Source of the DNA: Deinococcus sp.
GTDB lineage: Bacteria; Deinococcota; Deinococci; Deinococcales; Thermaceae
Direction: 5' to 3'
NCBI GenBank assembly: GCA_023382135.1
Contig: JAMCQK010000030.1
Coordinates: 1 to 9,039, forward strand
DNA: 9,039 bases
The notes under the pieces were generated by a model. The model was not told the origin of the DNA, searched no databases, and saw nothing but the letters and a program-made list of their open reading frames with translations. This document shows positions 1-5,592 of the stretch, one piece after another. Each line of letters begins with the position of its first letter. The first letter of the stretch is position 1. The position numbers and the translations under genes are program-made.

Positions 1-109
1 CATCTTGGCCCACGGCGGAAAAATCTGGGCCGAGAGTGAGCCAGGAAAAGGCTCGATATTCAGCGTTTCCTTAAAGCACGCAGCCGCTCCGTCGCCTCAG
101 CTGGCGTAA
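1..109 (+). CDS. Sensor histidine kinase, C-terminal end (partial)
   Basis: Reading from base 2, the frame gives HGGKIWAESEPGKGSIFSVS and then a short tail ending at TAA (107-109). HGGKIW followed by ESEPGKGS and an F-S-V-S strand is the hallmark of the last beta-strand and G2 box of the HATPase domain in two-component sensor kinases: it closes the ATP lid and completes the ATP-binding fold. Only the last 35 codons are present; the sensor and dimerisation domains lie to the left of the window. The tail after the G2 box is about 12 residues, normal for a kinase that ends at its catalytic domain. The gene is convergent with the DUF2089 gene, and its final 50 bp (60-109) lie antisense to that gene's 3' end. 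The partner response regulator is not in the window. The family is clear; the stimulus cannot be told. Confidence 0.88.
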   Translation, partial: ILAHGGKIWAESEPGKGSIFSVSLKHAAAPSPQLA

Positions 110-440
110 TTTCGCCCCGCTCCAGCTGCGAAAGAACCATCTGGCGCTCTTCTTCGGCGGGGTCTTCTTGCACCTCGTAGCCAAGCGTCTTGAGCATGGC
201 GTCCATCTTGGCCCGCACCGTGGGATACGAGACCCCCAGCACCCGCTCCACTTCTTTCAAGTTGCCGCGCACCTTGATGTAAAGACGCAGGAACTCCAGG
301 TGCTCCGCTGGAAGCAAGGCAAACTCATTGGCGCTGAACTCGCCTTCCACCCTGGTGCCGCACTCTGGGCACGACATGGCCGCGACATGTAAAGAATGTT
401 GGCAGGCGGGGCACTGGGTGGGCATGGGATAGATTTTCAT
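60..440 (-). CDS. DUF2089 family zinc-ribbon/HTH protein with SHOCT-like C-terminus
   Basis: This 126-aa protein has three visible parts. Residues 10-27 form a zinc ribbon with two CxxC knuckles (C10/C13 and C24/C27). Residues about 44-87 form a helix-turn-helix, with LPAEHLEFLRLYIKVRGN followed by LKEVERVLGVSYPTVRAKM, the typical DUF2089 pattern of a recognition helix after V-S-Y-P-T-V. Residues about 98-124 form a short two-helix SHOCT-like segment (RQMVLSQLERGEITPAEATE). The family is generally taken to be a DNA-binding regulator; its targets are unknown. The ATG at 440 overlaps the stop of the upstream MFS gene (ATGA, 437-440), and GGAGGAG (445-451) sits 4 nt upstream, so the start is secure and translation is probably coupled. 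As the last gene of a six-gene operon whose other members share its C-terminal domain, it is a good candidate regulator of that operon (inference). Its 3' end overlaps a histidine kinase gene in antisense. Confidence 0.9.
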   Translation of the reverse strand: MKIYPMPTQCPACQHSLHVAAMSCPECGTRVEGEFSANEFALLPAEHLEFLRLYIKVRGNLKEVERVLGVSYPTVRAKMDAMLKTLGYEVQEDPAEEERQMVLSQLERGEITPAEATERLRALRKR

Positions 441-1672
441 CGGTCTCCTCCTGCTGTGGCGGGCCTGGCCAGAGCTGCGCGCACCGGGCCTTGCAAGAAG
501 GCAAAACCCGCGATAAACATCAGGATACCCACAATCAGGAATATTCCCCGTGGCCCCAGAGTGTCTGCGAATAAAGAGGCAGCCGCAAGCCCCAGAGGCT
601 GTACCCCCATGTTAAGTCCCTGCACCACGCCAAACACCCGGCCCATCTTTTCATGCGGAACGGCAAGTTGGATCAGGGTCATGGCCTGGACATTCATAAA
701 TGAAGCCGCCACGCCAAACATTGCCAGCAAGAAAACTGCCACCCAGACTGTAGGCGCTTGCGCGAGAAGGCCCACAGAGAGCGCCAGCGCCCAGGTACCA
801 GCAAGCAAAGCCGGAAGGGGTTTTTTCACCTTGACAAAGTTCTGCAGGGAAAGCCCGATCAGTTGGCCCGTAAAGATACCGGAGGAAAGCAGCCCGTAAT
901 CTTTGGCGGTCCCCCCCAGCAGCTTGGCGTAGGGAGCCAACAGCGCCCCCAAGGGCGCCAGTATCAGATTGAGCAACATGGCCACGGCGATAAGCCAGAA
1001 GAGTACCGGGGTTTTCCAGACGAAGCTAAAGCCTTCGCCCATGGACAACCACGTGGACGTGGAAGGGGGCTCCTGAGTATCCCTTGCCTCCTCTTGAACC
1101 TTGGGCTCCTTCACGAAGCTGATTGCCAGCCAAGCCAGTAGCACAAAGCCGATGCCGAAGGCCAGCGCCGGGGCCACGCCCAGCGCCCCGGTCACCGTGC
1201 CCGCAAGCGCAAATGAAACTGCCAAGCCCAGCATGCTGGCAAGGCTGGTGAGCGCGTTGCCTCTTTGGTACTGGGGGCGTTCAAGCACCAACGGGACCAA
1301 AGCGCCCATGGCCGGGCCACTAAGGTTGCCGAAAAGCGCCGAAAGCGCCACAAACAGATACACCCCCCAGAGTTTGAGCGCCCCGCCCAATACGGCGCCA
1401 ATCAGCAACGCCATAATGACCACATCCACAGCCAGGTTAAGGATTATGACGTTCTTCTTGCTGCCCTTGTCCGCTAACACCCCGCCCAGCGGGGCCGCAA
1501 GCAGGGCGCCGATGGCGCCAATCAGCGCGGTGGCGGCAACCAACGAAGCCTGGCCGGTTTCCTGGTAAACCCACCACATCAGGGGCACTTCGGTAAAACC
1601 AAATACTAGGCTGTTAAAAATGCGGCTGGTGAATAACCAGCGGAAGTTTCGGTTTTGAATTGGATGTTTCAT
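437..1672 (-). CDS. MFS transporter, probable efflux permease
   Basis: This 411-aa integral membrane protein has about 12 hydrophobic segments, the normal size for a major facilitator. The cytoplasmic loop between TM2 and TM3 carries the MFS motif A variant GGVLADKGSKKNVI (residues 63-76). The opening NRNFRWLFTSRIFNSLVFG and the overall pattern fit the proton-driven efflux branch often annotated as MFS_3/EntS-like; the substrate cannot be inferred. The central loop (about residues 190-205) is hydrophilic and acidic (EPKVQEEARDTQEPPS), as expected between the two six-helix halves. The ATG at 1672 has AAGGAG (1678-1683) 5 nt upstream, and this SD is fused to the stop of the preceding gene (TAAGGAG), indicating translational coupling. 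The 3' end overlaps the DUF2089 start by 4 nt. The gene is therefore co-expressed with the SHOCT-like proteins, and its export activity may be the operon's effector function. Confidence 0.9.
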   Translation of the reverse strand: MKHPIQNRNFRWLFTSRIFNSLVFGFTEVPLMWWVYQETGQASLVAATALIGAIGALLAAPLGGVLADKGSKKNVIILNLAVDVVIMALLIGAVLGGALKLWGVYLFVALSALFGNLSGPAMGALVPLVLERPQYQRGNALTSLASMLGLAVSFALAGTVTGALGVAPALAFGIGFVLLAWLAISFVKEPKVQEEARDTQEPPSTSTWLSMGEGFSFVWKTPVLFWLIAVAMLLNLILAPLGALLAPYAKLLGGTAKDYGLLSSGIFTGQLIGLSLQNFVKVKKPLPALLAGTWALALSVGLLAQAPTVWVAVFLLAMFGVAASFMNVQAMTLIQLAVPHEKMGRVFGVVQGLNMGVQPLGLAAASLFADTLGPRGIFLIVGILMFIAGFAFLQGPVRAALARPATAGGDR

Positions 1673-1681
1673 ACAGGCTCC

Positions 1682-2152
1682 TTACCACTGGCCCAGTCTG
1701 AGCTTGATAGCGCCCGAAACGCGTGAACCGCTCGAGAATATGCTTGCCTCCTTGATTTCCAGGTTTAGGAGTACAAACCGGCCTTGTCTTCGCAAGGTGC
1801 CAAGGGCGAGAAGAGCGGCCTGGAAACAACTAGCCTTGGGCTCCCCTGCCTTCTCCGGCCTTGGCCGCCAGGGCCTTTTCATCCACCACAAAACGATGAA
1901 ACACAGACCCTCCAACGCCAGTGTGGGAAAAACCAGCAATACCGGGATCCCCCGGATAAAAGGCCAGAGCCGTCTTTCGCTTCGAGGTATGGGCACCCAC
2001 GCCCAAAGGTAAAGAATTCTTGGGCTAACCTGCTCAAGTACGCGGATCAATGCCTGTATCGGAGGCTCCGCCGTGCGCCAAGCAGCCTTTGCGGTATCGC
2101 GGACCGAAAACACGAAAGATGGCGGCACAAGGCAAGGCCTAGACAACTTCAA
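1682..2152 (-). CDS. Hypothetical operon protein with one probable TM segment (start uncertain)
   Basis: I do not recognise this protein. The frame is open for 156 codons from a TTG at 2152, and no ATG lies near its beginning. GTG codons at 2128 and 2113 are alternative starts, and none has a convincing Shine-Dalgarno, so the N-terminus is uncertain. One strongly hydrophobic stretch (about residues 68-90, IPVLLVFPTLALEGLCFIVL) is followed by a basic, tryptophan-rich patch (WWMKRPWRPRPEKAGEPK), which suggests a single membrane span or hairpin with a positive cytoplasmic side. The C-terminus (GRFVLLNLEIKEASI and onwards) looks like a small beta-rich tail. It is probably real because it overlaps the 136-aa gene by 14 bp and its stop supplies the TAAGGAG that serves as the RBS of the MFS gene. 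In this operon it would place a membrane component beside the SHOCT-like proteins. Confidence 0.6.
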   Translation of the reverse strand: MKLSRPCLVPPSFVFSVRDTAKAAWRTAEPPIQALIRVLEQVSPRILYLWAWVPIPRSERRLWPFIRGIPVLLVFPTLALEGLCFIVLWWMKRPWRPRPEKAGEPKASCFQAALLALGTLRRQGRFVLLNLEIKEASIFSSGSRVSGAIKLRLGQW

Positions 2153-2549
2153 TCACCACGCGCATAGGGCCGGAGAGCTTTCCATCGTCGCCAAATTTGG
2201 ATGCGTCGCTCACCTCTACGTCCACCAGCCGGCCTTCGGGAAGTTCGCCCTTGAGTTGGTCGAGAATTTCCGCAATGTCGATGCCCTGTTCCTCGAGCTC
2301 CTCGCGCGCTTCCAGCGGAACAAATTTGAAGGCGAACTTCGCCAGGGAAACCGGGACATTCACTTTTACCTTCACATCCTTGCCGTCCACGGTGATGCGG
2401 AGCATTTTGGCGATGCCGGCGGGGGGCCGGGGAGGAGAAGGTGGCGCTCCCGATTTGGGGAACTCCAAGGCCTCGAGCAGGTTGAGCGACTCCTGCACCG
2501 AGAGCTGGCCCCCTCTAAGCATGTCAAGAATTTTCTGTTTGTCCGTCAT
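2139..2549 (-). CDS. SHOCT-like domain protein
   Basis: This 136-aa protein begins with MTDKQKILDMLRGGQLSVQE, a two-helix SHOCT-like segment (residues 1-28) of the kind found at the C-terminus of DUF2089 proteins and the N-terminus of YvlB/DUF4097 proteins. A proline-rich linker (about 32-43, APPSPPRPPAG) leads to a compact alpha/beta domain (about 47-136) with VKVNVPVSLAKFAFKFVP, then EELEEQGIDIAEILDQLKGE, and final strands ending in MRVVIEVV. No signal peptide or TM segment is visible, so it is probably cytoplasmic. The ATG at 2549 lies 10 nt after the stop of the DUF4097-like gene; a moderate GAGG-type SD overlaps that stop region. It shares its head domain with two other products of this operon, which suggests that the proteins assemble or compete through it (inference). 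Biochemical function is unknown. Confidence 0.85.
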   Translation of the reverse strand: MTDKQKILDMLRGGQLSVQESLNLLEALEFPKSGAPPSPPRPPAGIAKMLRITVDGKDVKVKVNVPVSLAKFAFKFVPLEAREELEEQGIDIAEILDQLKGELPEGRLVDVEVSDASKFGDDGKLSGPMRVVIEVV

Positions 2550-2559
2550 GGTGCCCGCC

Positions 2560-3342
2560 TCAGGTCTCCAAGAACAGGCTGCCCATCTTCACATCAATCC
2601 GAAGATCGGCCTTCCCCTGCCCTTCCAAGACGTTGAAGGTCTGACGCAAGGGATCTCCCGTCTCAAAGCTATGTTTACCCACACCCCGCAAGCTGCCCAT
2701 CAAGACCTCGCCTTTTATACGGTAGTCGGAGCCCGGAAGCATGCGCACATTAGCGGTACCCGCCTTCATGAAGACGCGGTGCTGCCCCTGGGCCAGGTTC
2801 AAGGTGGCATCCAGGGTTCCTGCTTTAATCTCCATGTCAATTCCGCCTATATCGCGGGCAACCACGGTGCCCGCCTTGACCTCCCCGCGCAGGTATGGAA
2901 CACCCCGGGCAATGACCGTACCCGCCTTGGCGTCGACCTCGAGGCCATACCCACTGGGCAGTTTTACGCTGACCGTGGGCGAGTTTCCGCCAACTATGAA
3001 TCCCAGCGGCCAGCGTTGCGTTATGGTCTTGGCCTGAATCTCGTAGTCTTTACCTTTGCGCTCGACTTTAGCCTCGCCTTCTATCGCCGGCTCGTTCAAC
3101 ATAGGGTCTACCGAGACCTCTAGGGTGCCAAACTTGGCGCCCACCTTTACCCATGCCAGTTCAGCCGGTGTCGCTGGCCGCGACCCGGAAGCTGGGGCGC
3201 CTTCGCCTCTCTTCTGCGCTGGCTCATCTTGGCCGGGCTCACTATCTTCCAGGTCGCGCAAGGCTTCAAACAAAATGCCGGCTTCTTCCTGGTTGATTTT
3301 CCCCTCGTTCAGCAAAGCTTCGATTCGTTCTCGTTCGTTCAT
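2560..3342 (-). CDS. SHOCT-like/DUF4097 beta-repeat protein (YvlB-like)
   Basis: In this 260-aa protein, residues 1-30 (MNERERIEALLNEGKINQEE and onwards) are a SHOCT-like head. Residues about 32-62 are an acidic, low-complexity linker. Residues about 63-260 are a beta-repeat body of the DUF4097/putative-adhesin type. The body repeats a K-x-G-T/S core: K70-F-G-T, K139-A-G-T, K156-A-G-T, K173-A-G-T, K193-A-G-T, L214-M-G-S and K252-M-G-S, at 17-21-residue spacing in the middle. This is consistent with a parallel beta-solenoid with one rung per repeat. No signal peptide or TM helix is present, although relatives such as YvlB and LiaX are linked to envelope stress. ATG 3342 is chosen because GGAGG (3347-3351) sits 4 nt upstream; an in-frame TTG at 3369 would overlap the preceding gene and lacks that support. 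It follows the 67-aa gene by 11 nt. Confidence 0.87.
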   Translation of the reverse strand: MNERERIEALLNEGKINQEEAGILFEALRDLEDSEPGQDEPAQKRGEGAPASGSRPATPAELAWVKVGAKFGTLEVSVDPMLNEPAIEGEAKVERKGKDYEIQAKTITQRWPLGFIVGGNSPTVSVKLPSGYGLEVDAKAGTVIARGVPYLRGEVKAGTVVARDIGGIDMEIKAGTLDATLNLAQGQHRVFMKAGTANVRMLPGSDYRIKGEVLMGSLRGVGKHSFETGDPLRQTFNVLEGQGKADLRIDVKMGSLFLET

Positions 3343-3353
3343 GGGTCCTCCAC

Positions 3354-3557
3354 TCAGGCCGCACGCCAAAAGGTGTCAGAGGGTAGGGGCGTGGTTTCCG
3401 TTTCCAAAATCTGGGCAAGACGGCGGAGGAGCAGTGCAGCTTGGCGGCGGAGTGAGTTCTTGGGCAGCAGGCGCGCCATCAGAGCCTCGTGGCGCAAAGT
3501 CTCGAGGTGAGACTTGACCAGATAGTCCTGAACAAGCCAGTCCGACTCACGATACAT
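3354..3557 (-). CDS. Small basic helical protein, first gene of the SHOCT operon
   Basis: This is a 67-aa protein of unknown function. It is predicted to be mostly helical, rich in Leu and Arg (HLETLRHEALMARL, then LRRQAALLLRRLAQILE), amphipathic rather than membrane-spanning, with no signal peptide and no cysteines. It is very likely a real gene. Its ATG has GGGAGG (3565-3570) 7 nt upstream. A near-consensus promoter lies immediately before it, with a predicted leader of only about 15 nt. The next gene starts 11 nt after its stop, with its own SD in the gap. As the promoter-proximal gene it should be the best transcribed member of the operon. An amphipathic arginine-rich helix could bind the other operon proteins, nucleic acid or the membrane face; the sequence does not decide between these. 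Confidence 0.75.
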   Translation of the reverse strand: MYRESDWLVQDYLVKSHLETLRHEALMARLLPKNSLRRQAALLLRRLAQILETETTPLPSDTFWRAA

Positions 3558-3564
3558 ACCTCTA

Positions 3565-3570
3565 CCTCCC
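3565..3570 (-). promoter_or_regulatory. Ribosome binding site of the 67-aa gene
   Basis: On the minus strand GGGAGG lies 7 nt before ATG 3557. It fixes the start of a short gene that could otherwise be doubted, and shows that this operon, unlike pepF and the thioesterase gene, is translated from a leadered mRNA. Confidence 0.75.
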
Positions 3571-3578
3571 GATTAGGA

Positions 3579-3608
3579 ATTGTAAACTATATATTATCAT
3601 TTTGTCAA
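3579..3608 (-). promoter_or_regulatory. Sigma70-type promoter of the SHOCT operon
   Basis: On the minus strand a perfect -35 TTGACA (3603-3608) is followed after 18 nt by TACAAT (3579-3584), one mismatch from TATAAT. Transcription should start near 3572, giving a short leader that contains GGGAGG before ATG 3557. A TATAGT overlapping the spacer is a weaker alternative -10. The promoter sits in a strongly AT-rich stretch (about 3575-3665) that contrasts with the surrounding GC-rich DNA and may act as an UP-like element. It would drive the six minus-strand genes down to the DUF2089 gene. The start site itself is predicted, not observed. Confidence 0.8.
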
Positions 3609-3619
3609 GCATTAATTGC

Positions 3620-3639
3620 TAAATAACACATATTATTTA
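3620..3639. promoter_or_regulatory. 20-bp inverted repeat upstream of the operon promoter (candidate operator)
   Basis: The + strand reads TAAATAA, CACATA, TTATTTA: two perfect 7-bp arms around a 6-bp spacer. Relative to the predicted start at 3572 it covers about -48 to -67, just upstream of the -35 box, a usual place for an activator or repressor dimer. A shorter imperfect palindrome, AGCA-TTAAT-TGCT (3608-3620), fills the space between it and the -35. The symmetry may partly reflect AT-richness. The DUF2089 protein encoded at the end of the operon is one candidate ligand (inference). Confidence 0.45.
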
Positions 3640-3720
3640 CCAAACTATAAGAATTTAGTTGATACTGGCTTCAAATCAGATGTATTCTGAATAGCTGGAA
3701 GTAGTGAAACTGGGCGTCCT

Positions 3721-3745
3721 CCGCCCTGGGCTGGCACCAGGGCGG
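3721..3745 (-). terminator. Hairpin downstream of pepF, possible terminator
   Basis: CCGCCCTGG (3721-3729) and CCAGGGCGG (3737-3745) form a perfect 9-bp GC-rich stem around a 7-nt loop, starting 18 bp after the pepF stop. It is positioned as an intrinsic terminator for the minus-strand pepF transcript and would keep it from running into the promoter region of the next operon. There is no clear U-tract after the stem on either strand, so it may be a weak terminator or a 3'-end-protecting hairpin instead. Confidence 0.5.
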
Positions 3746-3763
3746 TAAGGCTCCTGCCGGGTT

Positions 3764-5515
3764 TTATCCAACCAACCTTTCGAACCTGGCTATGCGCTCT
3801 GTTAGCACCCCTATGCCCAAGTCCCAAAAAGCGCGGGCCTCGAGGTCGAAGCCAAACCGCGCCGCCAGCTCCTTGGCGGGGTAGGTGCCCACCGCCGAAA
3901 GCAGATCATCGTAGCGCTCCACAAAAGCCGCGCCCTGCTGCTGGTATTGCTGATACAGGGCAAGAGAAAAAAGCAGGCCAAACGCATAGGGGTAGTTATA
4001 AAAGTCAATGCCGTAGTAATGCCCCTTCACCGCCCACATGTAGGGATGGTAGCTGGCGAGGGCGTCACCGTAAGCTTCCTTCTGGGCTTCCAACATGAAG
4101 TCTCTAAACTCTTCCGGCGAGAGCTCGCGCTCTTTGCGCTTGGCAAAGACTGTTTGTTCGAACAAGAAGCGCGAGTAGATGTCCACAATCACCTGGGCAG
4201 TGTCTTGCAGGTCGGCCTCGAGGACCACCAGGCGTTCGTTCTCCGGAAGCTCTTCCAGCGCTGCTTGCACAACGATGGTCTGGTTCATGATGGAAGCGGT
4301 CTCAGCCAGGGTCATAGGCAGGTCTCGCAAAATGGCTGGCACCCGGGCAAGCTGAAGGTTGTGATAGGCGTGTCCGAGTTCGTGCGCCAACGTGGATACC
4401 GCGTCAAAGGTCGGCTGGTAATTCGAGAGGATGAGGCTCTGTCCTTTTCCAACCGGCATGCAGTAGGCCCCGCCCACTTTTCCTTTGCGCGGCTCGGCAT
4501 CAATCCAGCGCTCGGCAAAAGCGCGTTCGGCCAGGCCGCCATTGGACTGGGAGAAAGTAGCCAGTTTTTCCGCTATGAACTTACGGGCTTCCAGCCACGA
4601 CCAGCCCTGCGTAGAGCCGGAAAGGGGAGCAAACAAGTCCCACCAGTCAAGCTTTGGTTTTCCCAAAGCTTTGGCCTTGGCCAGAAAATACCGGCGCCAG
4701 GCGGGAAGGCTCTGCTTCATGGCGGAAATCATGGCCTCGAGGGACTGCTCGGTAATCCGGTTGGCGTGCAGCGTGGGCTCTAGGTCGTTGCTCCAACCCC
4801 GCTTGCGGTTCAGGGTGCACTGCTGTCCCTTCCAGCCGTTGAGCGCGGCGGCCAGCGCCACTTCGTTGGCTTTCCAGGCCCCAAGTTCCGCCTGATAGGC
4901 CGCTTTACGCACGCTTTCATCCGGGCTGAAGGCCAGGTTGCGAACGGCGGCCATGGGCAGCTCTTCGCCATTTACCAAAGCGCTGATCTGGCTCGAAAGG
5001 TTGCTGTGGAGCCTGGCAAAGGCGGTCCCGCCCGAGAGCGCAAGCTCGGCGGCCAGCACCTCTTCCGCCTCGCTCATCATGTGGGCAGCTTGCACCTTGG
5101 CCTCGTCAATCAGGATTTGGTAGCGCCCCGCTTGAACCCTGTCGGTGTCCAGCCCGGCGAGCCAAGGCGTCAGACGCGGCTTGAGCTTCTGGTAGCGTAG
5201 TTGTAACTGGTCCATCTCGGAAAGCTTGGCCTGCGCCAGCGTATTGGCGGAGTCGGTGGTGACGTGAGCGTAGATGAATGCGGATATGGGGGTCCAGGCT
5301 TCGTAGAACTGGTTGATGGCGGAGACGATCTCGTTGAAAGCGGCCTTATCGCTCTCCTGGAATGCTCTCTGGCCCACCTGGTGCTTTACAAAAAGGGCCT
5401 CGAGGCAGTCGAGCCTCTGGCTAAGGCCGCTCCAGGCATCGTTGAACTCTTTCGAATCGAGGCTGGGGAAAAGCGGCTCCAGATCCCAGCGGGGAAGTTC
5501 GCTCGTCTGGCTCAT
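3764..5515 (-). CDS. pepF: M3 family oligoendopeptidase F
   Basis: This is a complete 583-aa cytosolic zinc metallopeptidase of the M3B (PepF) type, which cleaves short oligopeptides in peptide turnover. The zinc site HELGHAYH has H378, E379 and H382, and the third ligand is E405 in LAETASIMNQ, the expected distance downstream. The helical N-terminal PepF domain spans roughly residues 1-190. The C-terminal substrate-clamping region contains YYGIDFYNYPYAFG, the typical M3B tyrosine-rich segment. Length matches the family. ATG 5515 (MSQTSELPRWDLEPLFPS) is chosen over an in-frame start at 5614 because the family begins at this WDL motif and because TATACT lies exactly 6 nt upstream, which would make the mRNA leaderless. 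The gene is divergent from an acyl-CoA thioesterase gene across 77 bp. It contains four of the window's seven CCTCGAGG palindromes, each read as Leu-Glu. Confidence 0.95.
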   Translation of the reverse strand: MSQTSELPRWDLEPLFPSLDSKEFNDAWSGLSQRLDCLEALFVKHQVGQRAFQESDKAAFNEIVSAINQFYEAWTPISAFIYAHVTTDSANTLAQAKLSEMDQLQLRYQKLKPRLTPWLAGLDTDRVQAGRYQILIDEAKVQAAHMMSEAEEVLAAELALSGGTAFARLHSNLSSQISALVNGEELPMAAVRNLAFSPDESVRKAAYQAELGAWKANEVALAAALNGWKGQQCTLNRKRGWSNDLEPTLHANRITEQSLEAMISAMKQSLPAWRRYFLAKAKALGKPKLDWWDLFAPLSGSTQGWSWLEARKFIAEKLATFSQSNGGLAERAFAERWIDAEPRKGKVGGAYCMPVGKGQSLILSNYQPTFDAVSTLAHELGHAYHNLQLARVPAILRDLPMTLAETASIMNQTIVVQAALEELPENERLVVLEADLQDTAQVIVDIYSRFLFEQTVFAKRKERELSPEEFRDFMLEAQKEAYGDALASYHPYMWAVKGHYYGIDFYNYPYAFGLLFSLALYQQYQQQGAAFVERYDDLLSAVGTYPAKELAARFGFDLEARAFWDLGIGVLTERIARFERLVG

Positions 5516-5521
5516 AGCGCG

Positions 5522-5527
5522 AGTATA
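5522..5527 (-). promoter_or_regulatory. Leaderless -10 element of pepF
   Basis: On the minus strand TATACT is followed by CGCGCT and then ATG (5515). A -10 hexamer ending 7 nt before the start codon places the transcription start on the A of the ATG, the arrangement known for leaderless mRNAs in Deinococcota. No Shine-Dalgarno is present, which agrees. The -35 is weak (TGAAAA-like, near 5547-5552). Confidence 0.7.
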
Positions 5528-5542
5528 AACCTGGTGGCGCCG

Positions 5543-5556
5543 GGGGTTTTCACCCC
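5543..5556. promoter_or_regulatory. Palindrome between divergent promoters (candidate operator)
   Basis: GGGGT-TTTC-ACCCC is a perfect inverted repeat with 5-bp arms and a 4-bp centre. It covers about -28 to -41 from the predicted pepF start, over its weak -35, and about -37 to -50 from the predicted thioesterase start. It could let one regulator act on both genes. It could also be chance in GC-rich DNA. Confidence 0.35.
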
Positions 5557-5580
5557 TGGAGGCCGGTGCTGTAGTTGGTT

Positions 5581-5586
5581 TACACT
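5581..5586 (+). promoter_or_regulatory. Leaderless -10 element of the thioesterase gene
   Basis: TACACT is followed by CGGCGG and then GTG at 5593, so transcription would begin on the first base of the start codon. The spacing is identical to that of the divergent pepF promoter. No Shine-Dalgarno precedes the GTG. The -35 is poor (TGGAGG, 5557-5562, 18-nt spacer). Confidence 0.65.
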
Positions 5587-5592
5587 CGGCGG

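Noticed and set aside
1..3. A minus-strand ATG at the very left edge that could start another operon gene
   Set aside because: The same bases are part of a clear + strand histidine kinase G2 box; the minus frame has no SD and too little sequence to judge.
1395..1527. GGCGCCAATCAGC repeated in the MFS gene
   Set aside because: Explained by repeated L-I-G-A residues in hydrophobic helices with the same codons, not by a mobile or regulatory repeat.
168..2636. Several + strand open frames of 70-190 codons opposite the SHOCT operon
   Set aside because: They are low-quality, Arg/Ser/Pro-rich translations antisense to well supported genes, with no SD and no recognisable domains.
3676..3690. TCAGA-TGTAT-TCTGA inverted repeat downstream of pepF
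   Set aside because: 5-bp arms only, no link to a start codon or promoter; probably chance.
3645..3827. 60-codon minus-strand frame across the pepF stop
   Set aside because: It overlaps the pepF 3' end in a different frame and crosses the terminator-like hairpin; no SD or domain.
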